A program made the position numbers and the translations under genes. A stretch of DNA of 64,000 nt from Aldehydirespirator sp965116865 (GTDB lineage: Bacteria; Actinomycetota; Acidimicrobiia; Acidimicrobiales; Aldehydirespiratoraceae): NCBI GenBank assembly GCA_965116865.1, contig OZ220727.1, forward strand, positions 186,001-250,000. The letters are read 5' to 3'. Shown one piece after another: positions 25,948 to 35,019 of the stretch (positions are counted from its first letter, which is position 1; each line of letters starts with the position of its first letter). A model generated the notes under the pieces. That model did no database searches, was not told the DNA's origin, and was given only the letters and a program-made list of their open reading frames with translations.

Positions 25948-27705
25948 GTGACGGTGGGTGTGGAGCCGTGTCGGGTGGATCTGTTCAAGGGTTCGCATTT
26001 CGTGGGGGAGCGGCTGGCGGCGGATTCGATTTTTTCGGTGTTGGCGCGTGAGGGGCGGCGGTTGTTTCCCGACGGGATGTTCGATGATCTCTTTAGTTCG
26101 CGGGGGCGGCGCAGTGTGCCGCCGCGGGTGGTTGCTGTGGTGATGGTGCTGCAGCGCTGGTTCGGGTTGTCTGAGTGTGAGGCGGTGGCCGCGTTCGAGT
26201 TCGACGCGCGTTGGCGTTATGCGTGCGGGTGCCTCGACGTGGACGGCGGCGGGTTCGACCACACGGTGCTGGTGGGGATGCGGGCGCGGCTCGCGGCGTC
26301 GCAGCGGCCGCGGCGGATCTTCGAAGCGGTGCTGGGCGCGGCCCGCGAGGCGGGGGCGTTGTCTCGGCGGCGGGTGCTGGACTCGGTGCCGGTCTATGAC
26401 GCGGTCGCGACCCAAGACACTGTCACGATGCTGCACCGCGCCATCGGCGCGGTGCTCGCAGCCGGCGGGGGCGACGCCGGCGCGGGCTTGCGTGGCGACT
26501 ATCGGCGCGGCAGCAGGCCGGTGTGCGACTGGGACGACCCCGGCGAGCGCTCGGAGTTGGTGGACGCGCTGGGCGCGGACGCCGCGGCGGTGCTCGCCGG
26601 GTTGGAGGGCCGCGAGCTCAGCGGGGCTCTCAGCGAGGCTGCGGAGTTGTTGGCCGCGGTCTGCGGGCAGGACCTCTGCGAGGACCCCGACGGACGGTTC
26701 ATGATCGCTCGGCGCGTCGCCGCGGACCGGGTCATCTCCACGGTGGACCCCGACGCCCGCCACGGCCACAAATCCACCGCACGGCGCTTCGACGGCTACA
26801 AGGGCCACGCCGCGGTGGACCCCGACTCCGAACTCGTCACCGACACCGCGGTCACCCCCGCCAACACCGCCGACGCCCAACCCGCCCCCCAACTCATACA
26901 CGACCTCCTCAACACCGCCGACACCGACACCAACACCGCCGACACCAACACCAACACCGCCGACACCGACACCGCCGACACCGACACCGCCGACACCGCC
27001 GACACCGACACCGCCGACACCGCCGACACCGCCGACACCGCCGACACCGCCGACACCGACACCGCCGACACCGACACCGACACCGCCGACACCGCCGACA
27101 CCGACACCGCCGACGTCGGCGGTGTGGTCGAGGAGTTCGAGGGCCGGCCGACGGTCTATGGCGACAGCGCGTACGGCAGCGGAGAGTTCCAAGGGCTGCT
27201 CGAGCGCAGCCGCATAAACTCGAGGTGCCGCACCCAGCCGGCGCGCGCTCCGGGGGGCCGCTTCGCCAAGGACCGCTTCGACGTCGATCTGCCCAACGGC
27301 ACAGTCACCTGCCCCGCGGGGGTCTGCGTCGCTGTCCGCTTCGGCCGCGACGGCTCGGGCGCGGCCCGCTTCGGGCCGGCGTGCGCGAGCTGCGAACTGC
27401 GCGACCGCTGCACCAGCGCAGCCGGCGGAAGGACTGTGCGCGTCGGACCCGACGAGGCCGTGCTCGCCGCGGCCCGCGAACGCCAACAAGACCCACAATG
27501 GCGCCGCGACTACCGCGCCGTGCGCCCCAAAGTCGAACGCAAGCTCGCGCACCTCGTGCGCCGCAAACACGGCGGCCGCCACGCCCGGGTGCGCGGCCGG
27601 CCCAAAGTCGACGCCGACTTCAACCTGCTCGCCGCAGCCGCCAACATCGCGCGCCTCGGCATACTCGGACTGCGCTCCACACCAACAGGATGGACCCTCG
27701 ACTGA
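25948..27705 (+). CDS. IS1182-family transposase with Thr-Ala-Asp repeat
   Basis: The 585-residue protein has the N-terminal DUF772-like domain (RSVPPRVVAVVMVLQRWFGLSECEAVAAFEFD), then the catalytic region with STVDPDARHGHKS, YKGHAAVDPDSEL, VYGDSAYGSGEF and a C-terminal Cys-rich part (CASCELRDRCTSAAGGRT) ending FNLLAAAANIARLGILGL. After NTADAQPAPQLIHDLL about 65 residues are Thr, Ala, Asp and Asn in (T)ADTDT repeats (26905-27117). GTG 25948 follows GGGGAGGT. The frame is intact. Confidence 0.9.
   Translation: MTVGVEPCRVDLFKGSHFVGERLAADSIFSVLAREGRRLFPDGMFDDLFSSRGRRSVPPRVVAVVMVLQRWFGLSECEAVAAFEFDARWRYACGCLDVDGGGFDHTVLVGMRARLAASQRPRRIFEAVLGAAREAGALSRRRVLDSVPVYDAVATQDTVTMLHRAIGAVLAAGGGDAGAGLRGDYRRGSRPVCDWDDPGERSELVDALGADAAAVLAGLEGRELSGALSEAAELLAAVCGQDLCEDPDGRFMIARRVAADRVISTVDPDARHGHKSTARRFDGYKGHAAVDPDSELVTDTAVTPANTADAQPAPQLIHDLLNTADTDTNTADTNTNTADTDTADTDTADTADTDTADTADTADTADTADTDTADTDTDTADTADTDTADVGGVVEEFEGRPTVYGDSAYGSGEFQGLLERSRINSRCRTQPARAPGGRFAKDRFDVDLPNGTVTCPAGVCVAVRFGRDGSGAARFGPACASCELRDRCTSAAGGRTVRVGPDEAVLAAARERQQDPQWRRDYRAVRPKVERKLAHLVRRKHGGRHARVRGRPKVDADFNLLAAAANIARLGILGLRSTPTGWTLD
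26905..27117 (+). repeat. GCCGACACC/GACACC coding microsatellite
   Basis: About 210 bases of GCCGACACC and GACACC units run in frame inside the IS1182-like transposase and code for Thr-Ala-Asp-Thr-Asp. The units are multiples of three, so length change keeps the frame. Confidence 0.92.
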
Positions 27706-27839
27706 CCCCGCCAAAGCCCCAACCCGCCCCCGACACGACCAACCAGCCGCCCCCGACACGACCAACCCTCGCCCAACCCGCCGACCCCGGCCACCACCCA
27801 CCACAACAGCCCACCGAACACCAATTTGGCACCAGCCAC

Positions 27840-28940
27840 CTAGTGTCCTGAGTCAGGAATTCGTTGGAGATATGTTGCCGGGTTGTGGAGTGTCTCGTCG
27901 GTGCTCTTGTGCCATGTGAACGGGCGGGGGTTGTGGTTCCGGTGGTCGATCCGGTGCTGGATGGAGCCGGTGGGCTCTTTGGTGCTGGTGTGGGTGCCGC
28001 GGCGGATCCGTTTGGTGGTGGGCTCGGCGAACCAGCGCTCGACGGGGTTCGTCCACGAGCTGTGGGTGGGGGTGAGGTGGAAGCTGAAGCGGGGGTGGCG
28101 CAGCAGCCGGCGCTGTATGGCGGGGGTCTTGTGGGTGGAGGAGTTGTCCAGCACGACGTGCGCCTTGGGGCCCTCGGGGGCTTCGCTGTCGATGAGGTCC
28201 AGGAACTTGCGGGACTCGATGGCGCGGCGGCGCGCGGTCATCGAGGAGGTGGCTTTGCCCGAGGCGGCGTCGAGCGCCGCGTGGAGGTTGGTGGTGCCGA
28301 AGCGGCGGTAGTCGTGGGTTCGGCGCTGGGGCGCACCCGGCATCAAGGCAAGCACCGGCGCGGCGCGGTCGAGAGCCTGGATCCGGGTCTTGTCGTCCGC
28401 GCAGAGCACCACCGCTGCCTCCGGCGGGTTCAAGTACAGCCCGGCGACGTCGCGCGCCTTGTCGATGAACTGGGGGTCCGGCGACACCTTGAACTCCTCC
28501 ACGCCATGGGGCCTGAGCCCGAAGGCCCGCCACATCCTCGAGATCGTCGACTGCGACAGCGCCACCTGCGCGGCCATCGAGCGCGTCGACCAGTGCGTCG
28601 CGCCCTCAGGAGCCGACTCCAGCGTCTTGACGATCACCTCCTGCGCCTTGTCGTCGCTCACCGTGCGCGGCGCGCCCGGACGCGGCTCGTCGCAGAGCCC
28701 GTCCAACCCGCGCCCCGCGAACCGGCGCCGCCACTTCGACACCGTCGCCTCGCTGCACCCCAGCGACGCCGCGATCGACTTGTTCGTCTCCCCCGCGGCC
28801 GCGCCCAGCACTATCCGGCACCGCAGCGCCAGAGCCTGCGACGACTTCGGGCGCCGCGCCCACCGCTCCAGCGTCTCGCGCTGCTCATCGGCGAGCACCA
28901 CCTTCACCCCACGACGGCCTCTAGCCACCACTGCCTCCAA
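27840..28940 (-). CDS. IS630-family transposase
   Basis: The 366-residue protein starts with a helix-turn-helix (NKSIAASLGCSEATVSKWRRRF) and a second one (VALSQSTISRMWRAFGLRP). The catalytic triad is visible: VVLCADDKTRIQALD, HVVLDNSSTHKTPA and SWTNPVERWFAEPTTKRIRRG. The stop codon TAG is formed by the last element bases and the TA target. The frame is intact. It shares only family-level similarity with the type 1 IS630. Confidence 0.93.
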   Translation of the reverse strand: MEAVVARGRRGVKVVLADEQRETLERWARRPKSSQALALRCRIVLGAAAGETNKSIAASLGCSEATVSKWRRRFAGRGLDGLCDEPRPGAPRTVSDDKAQEVIVKTLESAPEGATHWSTRSMAAQVALSQSTISRMWRAFGLRPHGVEEFKVSPDPQFIDKARDVAGLYLNPPEAAVVLCADDKTRIQALDRAAPVLALMPGAPQRRTHDYRRFGTTNLHAALDAASGKATSSMTARRRAIESRKFLDLIDSEAPEGPKAHVVLDNSSTHKTPAIQRRLLRHPRFSFHLTPTHSSWTNPVERWFAEPTTKRIRRGTHTSTKEPTGSIQHRIDHRNHNPRPFTWHKSTDETLHNPATYLQRIPDSGH

Positions 28941-29003
28941 TCACCGCCCGCATCCACACCAACCATACCACAACCAACCCCAATAACTAAAGACTCAGGA
29001 CAC
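27843..29003 (-). mobile_element. IS630-family element, type 2, inserted in a CTAG
   Basis: It is flanked by TA (27841-27842 and 29004-29005) and has matching ends GTGTCCTGAGTC. The TA is the middle of the CTAG target duplication at the right end of the IS1182-like element, so it arrived later. Confidence 0.9.
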
Positions 29004-29028
29004 TAGGTGCCTCTCATCTCATGGGATG

Positions 29029-30323
29029 AGCCTTCGCGGATTCGTGGGGAGCGGGGTGGTTGAGGGTCCCTGAGTAGGGGTCGGGGCCCTGCTGGGATCG
29101 GTGATTGTCACAACACTGATCCAGGAGGGCCTCGATGGCTTCTGATGTTATGCGGGTGCGGCTGTACCTGCGTGAGACACGCGTGCTGAGAGTGCAGGTC
29201 GACACGCCGAGCGAGCTGCGCGTGGAGGTCGAGTCGACGGTGAGGCGGCCGCGGTGCCCGGCGTGCGGGTTCCGTTGCGCACGGGTGCATGACACCCGCC
29301 GACGCGACATTCGCGACCTTGCGGTGTCGGGGCGCCGCATGACGCTGGTGTGGCGCCGGCGACGGTTCTGCTGCGGGGGCTGTGAGCACCGCTGGCTCGA
29401 GGACCACCCCGAGTTCGACGGTCGTCTGGCACGGTGTCTGGCCCGGCGGCTGGTCAGCGACGCCGAGGTGATGACGGTGGCGGCGGTGGCGCGCCGCCAC
29501 GCGCTGGGGTGGCATCTGGTGATGGCGCTGGTGAGGGCCTGGTCGGGGCTCGTCGCGGAGCATCGCCGCACCCGGCGCTGGCGGGTGCTGTTGGTCGATG
29601 AGACCTCGATGCGCAAGCGCCACCGCTATGTGACGGTGATCGTCAACGGCGACACCGGCCGCAAGCCACACAAGTGGCGCAGAGGAGTCAAGGTCGTCGT
29701 CACCGACGGCTCCCGCGCCTACAAGGCGTCGGTGGAGGCCTGCCTGCCGGGCGCGCGCCATGTGCTTGACCGCTTCCATGTCATCGGGTGGTTCGCGGCG
29801 GGGCTCACCGCGGTGCGCCGAGACATCCAGCGCCGCGAGCCCCACGGCGTCACCCCGGCCTTCGATCCCGAGGTGTTCGGTGCCCGGTTCTTGCTGATGC
29901 GCAGAGGCGACCAGCTCGATGACACAGACCGGGCCCGCCTCGACGCCCTCCTGGGCGCCCACCCCCGCCTCAAAGCCGGCCGGCAGGCCCTACAGGAACT
30001 CCACGGCCTCTACCTCGCAGACGACCACCACGGCGCCCTCGAAACGCTCGGGCGGTTCTGTGACCTCTACGAAACCGGACAGCTGCCCGAGTTCCACAAC
30101 ATCGTCGACACCATCATCGCCCGCTCCGACGAGATCTTGGCCCAACACCACACCGACCGGGCCTCCAACGCACGCATCGAGGGCGCCAACAACCTGCTGC
30201 AAGTACTGCGGCGCACCGCCCACGGCTTCACCAACCCCGCCAACTTCGAAGCCCGAGGCCTGCTGACAACGTGACCAGCCCACCAGTGCCAGCAACCCCT
30301 CATCCCACGTTTACGCGAAGGGC
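29029..30323 (+). mobile_element. ISL3 group A copy 3
   Basis: Both ends match copies 1 and 2 (left GAGCCTTCGCGGATTCGTGG; right in reverse GGCCCTTCGCGTAAACGTGG). The right end cuts into a leucine-rich-variant repeat gene (30330-30715). I could not see a clear target duplication. Confidence 0.88.
29135..30274 (+). CDS. ISL3-family transposase with internal deletion
   Basis: The 379-residue protein starts MASDVMRVRLYLRETRVLRVQ and ends GLLTT. Compared with copy 2 it lacks 19 residues between GDTG and PHKWRRG, the segment holding LAMVEHRS just before the second catalytic Asp (VVVTDGSRAY). The frame is kept, but loss of this strand probably abolishes activity; transposition would then need another copy in trans. 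Confidence 0.88.
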   Translation: MASDVMRVRLYLRETRVLRVQVDTPSELRVEVESTVRRPRCPACGFRCARVHDTRRRDIRDLAVSGRRMTLVWRRRRFCCGGCEHRWLEDHPEFDGRLARCLARRLVSDAEVMTVAAVARRHALGWHLVMALVRAWSGLVAEHRRTRRWRVLLVDETSMRKRHRYVTVIVNGDTGRKPHKWRRGVKVVVTDGSRAYKASVEACLPGARHVLDRFHVIGWFAAGLTAVRRDIQRREPHGVTPAFDPEVFGARFLLMRRGDQLDDTDRARLDALLGAHPRLKAGRQALQELHGLYLADDHHGALETLGRFCDLYETGQLPEFHNIVDTIIARSDEILAQHHTDRASNARIEGANNLLQVLRRTAHGFTNPANFEARGLLTT

Positions 30324-30329
30324 CAAGAA

Positions 30330-30715
30330 CAGAGGGACGCGCCGACGCTGCCCGCAACCCGAAGTGTCCCCCTCTGGTCCTCGCCCAGGTCGCCCTGGAT
30401 TCGCATTCCTATCCCCGCCGGGTGGCTGCCGCTATCCCGAACACCCCCCAAGATGCCCTCGCCGCTCTCGCAGAGGACGATGTGGAGGGCTGTCGCCAGG
30501 CCGTGGCCGGCAACCCCGCCGCATCTGAGACGCTGCTGACACGACTGTCTGAGGAGCCGGACCCTGAGGTGCGCGTCGGCGTGATCGACAACCCAAACGT
30601 GCCAGCCGAGATCCTGGAGCGCCTCCGGGACGACGACCGTCCAGAGATCCGGGCGCGGGCGCGTCGGCGGCTCGCGATCTTGGCACACAAGGCGCAGCAA
30701 CGGCAGGTCGGCTAG
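30330..30715 (+). pseudogene. leucine-rich repeat variant (LRV-like) protein, 5' truncated
   Basis: The open frame carries four repeats of about 25 residues: NPKCPPLVLAQVALD, PNTPQDALAALAEDD, NPAASETLLTRLSEEPDPEVR and NPNVPAEILERLRDDDRPEIR. The NPxxPxxxLxxLxxDxxxxVR pattern is that of LRV/HEAT-like repeats. The 5' end is lost at the ISL3 boundary; a GTG at 30422 could still start a 97-residue product. The stop overlaps the end of the convergent toxin gene. Function is unknown. Confidence 0.7.
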
Positions 30716-32055
30716 TCGAGTGTTTTGATGGCAGCCACCGCATCTGCGAACGATGCCGGCTTACGGCCCCACACCAGGTCGAGTATGTTGTCGTAGGCCG
30801 CCTCGAGAGCGCCGTACTGCGGTGTGCCGGGCTGAAAAGCCGGGCTGGTCGAGAACCCTTCGTCAGGCCGGGGGTGAGGCTCTTTGGTGGCGCCTTTGGC
30901 CTGGATGTGGCGGGCCAGGATCGGTAACGCGGAGCGAGTCTCCGCGGCGTGGACCGGCGACTCAGCGATGCTCCACAGGTCGTAGATGTCACGGCCGCGT
31001 TTCTGCAGCTGTTCGAGGGCGTCATCGTCTGGTTTGGCCATGGCTCGCTTGTGCAGGGCGAAGAACTTGTTGGCGGCGGTGAACGGCACGCATAGCACAG
31101 GGACATCGAAGGCAGCGAGTTCCGGGTAGGCGGCGACTGTGGCCGGGTCGGCGGCGCGTCCCATCAACGACTGGCAAGACGCGACACGGGCGACAGCGAA
31201 TGGCCGGTGGCATGCGGTGTCGAGTTCGGTCTGGAGGTCTTCGTCGAAGGGTCGGATGATGCTCGACTCAGCGACGAGATAGTCGGGGGTGTCGCCGACG
31301 GTGATGACCCGGCGGCCGACGTCGCCGCCGGTGGTGCGGGTGTTGTGGGCAGTGTCGGGTAGGTCCGGTGAGCATGCTCTCGCGGTGTCGGTGACAGCGA
31401 GCCGACGGATACGGCTCAGCGCGTTCTTGGCCTCGGGCTCGGCTGTGAGTGCTATGGAGAGGTCGATGTCCTCAGAGATGCGGTCCGCCAGTTGGTAGGC
31501 GTTGGTGAGAGACGATCCGCCGGTGAACACCAGCGCACCGACGGGGTTGGAGACGGGCCGGTGCTTGTGGTCGTCGTAGCGATCCTCGAACTGTGCGCCG
31601 GGCGGGTGCTGAGCGAACAGCACTCGTAGCGTGCGGCACATGTGGTAGTCACGAACGATGCTGTCCTCGTCGACCGCGAACCGGTCGAATGCTGCGTTGA
31701 GCACACCCCCGAAATCGGCGACGTTGTCGCATAGACGGCCACCTGTGCGGGCGGCCACGCCCGGCCAGAGAGCCCCTGGACCGGTGCCGGCAGCTGACCC
31801 GCCGCGAGGGTTGCTGGTCATGGCCGTCATGAGGCCCAGAGACCCGGAAGAAGCGGCTGGCCGCAAAGATGCGGTGTTGGCGGCCGGCCGTTGCGAGGCC
31901 GAGCTAGCGGCAGCTGCAACAGGTGGATCCTCCTGTTGGCCGTGGTTGTGATGGGGGCATGACCCCTTGGGATTCTGGCAGCGGCCCCGTCGCGCCGTGT
32001 GAGCGAGACACTTCGGGCCGTCCTGCCTGCGCCGCCGAGAGCCTCGTCCGGGCAT
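30712..32055 (-). CDS. AbiEii-like nucleotidyltransferase toxin with N-terminal Cys/His motif
   Basis: This 447-residue protein carries the AbiEii/MenA nucleotidyltransferase signature near 173-200: VFTGGSSLTNAY followed by RISEDIDLSI, with later AANKFFALHKRA and RDIYDLW, all typical of type IV toxins. ATG 32055 is chosen because AGAGGA lies upstream and because it follows the antitoxin stop by 11 bases; a longer reading would overlap the antitoxin. The first 45 residues are odd: KCLAHTARRGRCQNPKGSCPHH, a C-x(8-9)-C-x(6)-C-x-H pattern resembling small phage zinc-binding motifs. The operon order antitoxin then toxin is usual. Confidence 0.82.
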   Translation of the reverse strand: MPGRGSRRRRQDGPKCLAHTARRGRCQNPKGSCPHHNHGQQEDPPVAAAASSASQRPAANTASLRPAASSGSLGLMTAMTSNPRGGSAAGTGPGALWPGVAARTGGRLCDNVADFGGVLNAAFDRFAVDEDSIVRDYHMCRTLRVLFAQHPPGAQFEDRYDDHKHRPVSNPVGALVFTGGSSLTNAYQLADRISEDIDLSIALTAEPEAKNALSRIRRLAVTDTARACSPDLPDTAHNTRTTGGDVGRRVITVGDTPDYLVAESSIIRPFDEDLQTELDTACHRPFAVARVASCQSLMGRAADPATVAAYPELAAFDVPVLCVPFTAANKFFALHKRAMAKPDDDALEQLQKRGRDIYDLWSIAESPVHAAETRSALPILARHIQAKGATKEPHPRPDEGFSTSPAFQPGTPQYGALEAAYDNILDLVWGRKPASFADAVAAIKTLD

Positions 32056-32066
32056 GAGGGAATCCT

Positions 32067-32747
32067 CTAGCTGTCGCTGGTGACCGTAGCGGGCATCGCT
32101 TCTGTGAGGCTGCGCAGCCGGTACCGGAACCTGGCAGTGACGCGAGGTTCGCGGCCGCCCACATCGCGGAGCGCGTCGCCGCGTACGTACGCGTCCGGGC
32201 CGAGCCGCCTCATCGCAGAGCCGTCTGTGATGAGGTTGACGCATTCGTCCCAGTCCCATCCGGCGAAAGCCGAGTAGCGCAAAGCCTCCAACACTGTCAC
32301 CTCGGCCCATGTCAGCTCCCGGCGTGCCTCGTTGGCCCTAGACGAGAACATGCAACCCCTGACGTTTGTGCGCGGGGCCCGTCCGACCACACATATCCGC
32401 AAGCGGACGGTCGGCTGCCAGTTCCATCCCAACTTGTTGACTGCGGTCAGTCCCCCGTAACCGGAGCCTGGGCCTGCGATGGCCATTGCGGCTCGGCCGC
32501 GGTCGTAGACGAGAATGCCTTTGCGCCAGGGATTGTTGACCTTGATATAGACCCCCTGAGCGACGCGTTCGAGACGGATGTCTCGGGCGACCATCTGGCT
32601 GAGGGTCTTGGCCACCACCTGCTGCGGCCCGGGCACGTCGCCGGTTCTGAAGATCGACCAGTCCGGCAGCGCAGCCACCCAGTCACGCACGGCCGCAGCG
32701 GCGGAGCCGTCTCTGTAGGCGATCGGCGCGAGCGCTGTATCTGTCAT
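32067..32747 (-). CDS. AbiEi-like antitoxin/transcriptional regulator
   Basis: The 226-residue protein lies directly upstream of the AbiEii-like toxin. Its N-terminus has winged-helix character (WSIFRTGDVPGPQQVVAKTLSQMV, RLERVAQGVYIKV), the arrangement of AbiEi antitoxins, which repress their own promoter and block the toxin. The C-terminus holds TWAEVTVLEALRYSAFA. The identity rests on position and the N-terminal pattern. Confidence 0.72.
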   Translation of the reverse strand: MTDTALAPIAYRDGSAAAAVRDWVAALPDWSIFRTGDVPGPQQVVAKTLSQMVARDIRLERVAQGVYIKVNNPWRKGILVYDRGRAAMAIAGPGSGYGGLTAVNKLGWNWQPTVRLRICVVGRAPRTNVRGCMFSSRANEARRELTWAEVTVLEALRYSAFAGWDWDECVNLITDGSAMRRLGPDAYVRGDALRDVGGREPRVTARFRYRLRSLTEAMPATVTSDS

Positions 32748-32920
32748 GGCCCCACTCTACCACGCCGATATAGCTACCGCGTTATGACGCTGCGGCTGGC
32801 TCGTGCCCAAATCGCAAGCAAACGGCGGAAGCGGAGACCTGATCGGGCTACTCGGACGCGAAATGCCACGTCACCGCAGTCGCTGGCGGCGACCCGGCCG
32901 CGCTAGGCGGCCCGGCGACT

Positions 32921-33618
32921 ATGTGCGCTCATCCGCAGCGGCTGCTCACACTCGGCGGACCGGGACTCCGGCTGTCGATCCAAGACGGCAGTGCCACTCC
33001 CCTTGCAGGCATTGCCGACGACATAGGCGAAATCAAGATGGCGATCGAGCAGCTATGCGGTGGGATCTTGGGTCTCGAATACAGCGCCCACCCCCAGTCA
33101 GCGCCCTCAGCTGGCGATCTGGCGTGGGTCGTGCATCACAGCCTTAGCGACGCACCAGGCATCGAGAAACTGATCGAACAGGGCAAGGCCCAGCGGTCTG
33201 TCGAAGCCCGCTGCGCTGAAACCCTCTGCACCTTCACTGCCACCAGTCCAGGCACAGTTACCACCATCCTGCTGCGCCCGGTCGACGTCGGCGCCGGCAC
33301 AGTTCACCTCTGGCCTGGGGTCGTCACCGTCGACGATTGCGTGCTCGACACCACTGGCACCTCATGGGCTCCCCAGCCCGTCGAACTGCCTGCCGGCCGC
33401 TACCTGGTGCGAGGCGCTCCGCACCAGGTAGATCATCGGCAATCAGATCCGATGGTATTCATCCCCGATCCCTCGATCGAGCCCGAGACCACAGCCAGCA
33501 TCAAGGTAGGGGAGTGGGGCCAGGACAGCCGCTTTGAAGTGCGCGCTCGCCCGGACTGCATCATTCGACTCCCACACGACGAGCCCGCTCTACTCGCCTG
33601 TTGGGCGACCGCTTTGGC
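32921..33618 (+). CDS. unknown protein, 3' end cut by an ISL3 element
   Basis: About 232 residues are readable before the element end at 33619; the frame then continues into the IS and loses meaning. The middle has WVVHHSLSDAPGIEKLIEQGKAQRSVEARC, and the remainder looks beta-rich (AGTVHLWPGVVTVDDCVLDTTG). The start is uncertain: ATG 32921 is the only usable start in the frame, without an evident ribosome binding site. I do not recognise the family, and the 3' end is lost. Confidence 0.45.
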
Positions 33619-35019
33619 GGCTCTCCGCGTTTCAGGTCGGGGTGAGGGTGTCGAGCAGTGTCCAGTTGGGTCTGCCGGCGTAGAGGAGGGCTCGGATTCG
33701 GTAGTTGGCGAAGTTGGTGAACCCGAACGCGGCACGTTTGACGCGTTTGACGGGGTTGTTGGCGGCTTCGGCAGCGGCGTTGGTGACTTTGGCGGTGTGC
33801 CAGTTGGCGATCTGGTGTCTCCAGGTCCACAGAGTGCGGCCGAGCCGGTTGGCCTCGGGCGGCAGGCCGGGGTCCTGGAGGTCCTTCGCGAGCTGGTTCA
33901 CGGTCGCGGCGCCCACTTCGGCGTCGTTGATGTCATAGATGCTGCACAGGGTTTCTTCAGCGGTGCCGGGCGTCGCGGACTTCGCCGTGGGGGTCGCCGG
34001 CGTCGAGCAGGCCCCGCAGCCGGACGCGGCCGGAGTCGGTGATCTTCTCGGACGCGGACACCGGCAGTTTGCGGGCCCGATACAGGGGGTCGTGTTTGTG
34101 GCCGCGGGTCCGCTGGTGGACTCTGCGGCGGACCTCGTCGAGGGCGGTGTTGCCCAACCGCACGACGTGGAACGGGTCCGCGGCCTGGGCCGCGTGGGGC
34201 GGCGCCTCGTCGAAGGCCGTGCGGTAGGGGCCTGAGAGGTCCAGAACAGCCCAGCGGATGCCGGCCAGCCAGCTGCGGGGCCGCTCAAGCAGCCACGCTG
34301 CGGGTGCTTTGGCGGCGCGGCCTGGGACTATGTCCAACAGCTGGCCTGCGCCGACGTCGACGATGCCGGTCGCCCAGACCTTGGTCCGGGACCGTCCCCG
34401 CCGCCACATCAGGCGCTCGTCGAGCCCCAGCGCGACGACGGCTGAGATGCGCTCAGTGTCGGCCTCGAGCAGCGCCTCGCCCCAGCGCCGCACCGAGGCG
34501 TTCACCGGGCGCCGGCTGCACCCGAGCTCGTCGGCGACCTCCGCCACAGTGCGGCCCAGCCCGGCCTGGCGCGTCGCCCAACGCCCCGCCCGCGTCGTCA
34601 GCCTCTCGCGCTCGGACGCGATCCGCGGGTCCTGCTCGGTCACGGTGCCCGCCTTGCAGTCCCCGTCCGAGCAGCGCCACCGCCGCCTGCTGCACCAGCC
34701 GCACAGACCGCCCGAACGCCGGCAGGTCCACCAACTCCACCCGGCTGTCGCCGTCTGACCACAGCCGCCCGCCGCAGCCCACACAGCCCGGCCTCGGCAC
34801 CCGCAGCCGCACATGCACCCGCAACGGTGCACCGGCCTCGTCGTCAACGCCCAGCACCTCCACGTCGCCCAGCCCCAACATCAGCTCACACACGCGTAGG
34901 GTCGCACTCCACAGGGATCCTCCAGATCTCGGCTGTCGTGAAGCGCCGATTCTGGGGGATCCCTCGCTTTCAGCCGCGGACCCCTACCGCCTCCAATCCG
35001 ACCTCAAACGCGAAGCGCC
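33619..35019 (-). mobile_element. ISL3 group B copy 1
   Basis: The ends are GGCTCTCCGCGTTTCAGGTC on the left and, in reverse, GGCGCTTCGCGTTTGAGGTC on the right. The same ends occur in copies 2 and 3. It abuts a 3' fragment of the IS1182-like element on the right and a broken gene on the left, so a deletion or rearrangement has removed the missing partner sequences. Confidence 0.85.
33632..34893 (-). pseudogene. ISL3 group B transposase, two frame breaks
   Basis: The reading is MCELMLGLGDVEVLGVDDEAG with zinc ligands CVGCGG, then a frame break at LVQQAA (two bases fewer than copy 3), then EQDPRIASERERLTTRAGRW, LGLDERLMWRRGRS, WAVLDLSGPYRTAF, DPFHVVRLGN and a TGA after RDARHR (33957-33959). 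The remainder continues in the next frame from EETLCSIYD to the end. The second break is shared by all three copies. Confidence 0.85.

Larger units (their letters stand above)
25863..27839 (+). mobile_element. IS1182-like element, full copy
   Basis: The ends are GAGGCTGGTG and, in reverse, GTGGCTGGTG, flanked by CTAG (25859-25862 and 27840-27843). The left CTAG is shared with the MITE. Fragments of the same element lie at 35020-35721 (3' part) and 47982-48189 (5' part). Confidence 0.88.

Noticed and set aside
26796..27107. Minus-strand ORF of Ser-Ala-Val repeats
   Set aside because: It is the reverse reading of the Thr-Ala-Asp coding microsatellite.
30712..32310. Longer start for the AbiEii-like toxin
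   Set aside because: The extra N-terminus would overlap the antitoxin gene by about 240 bases; the start at 32055 has a ribosome binding site.
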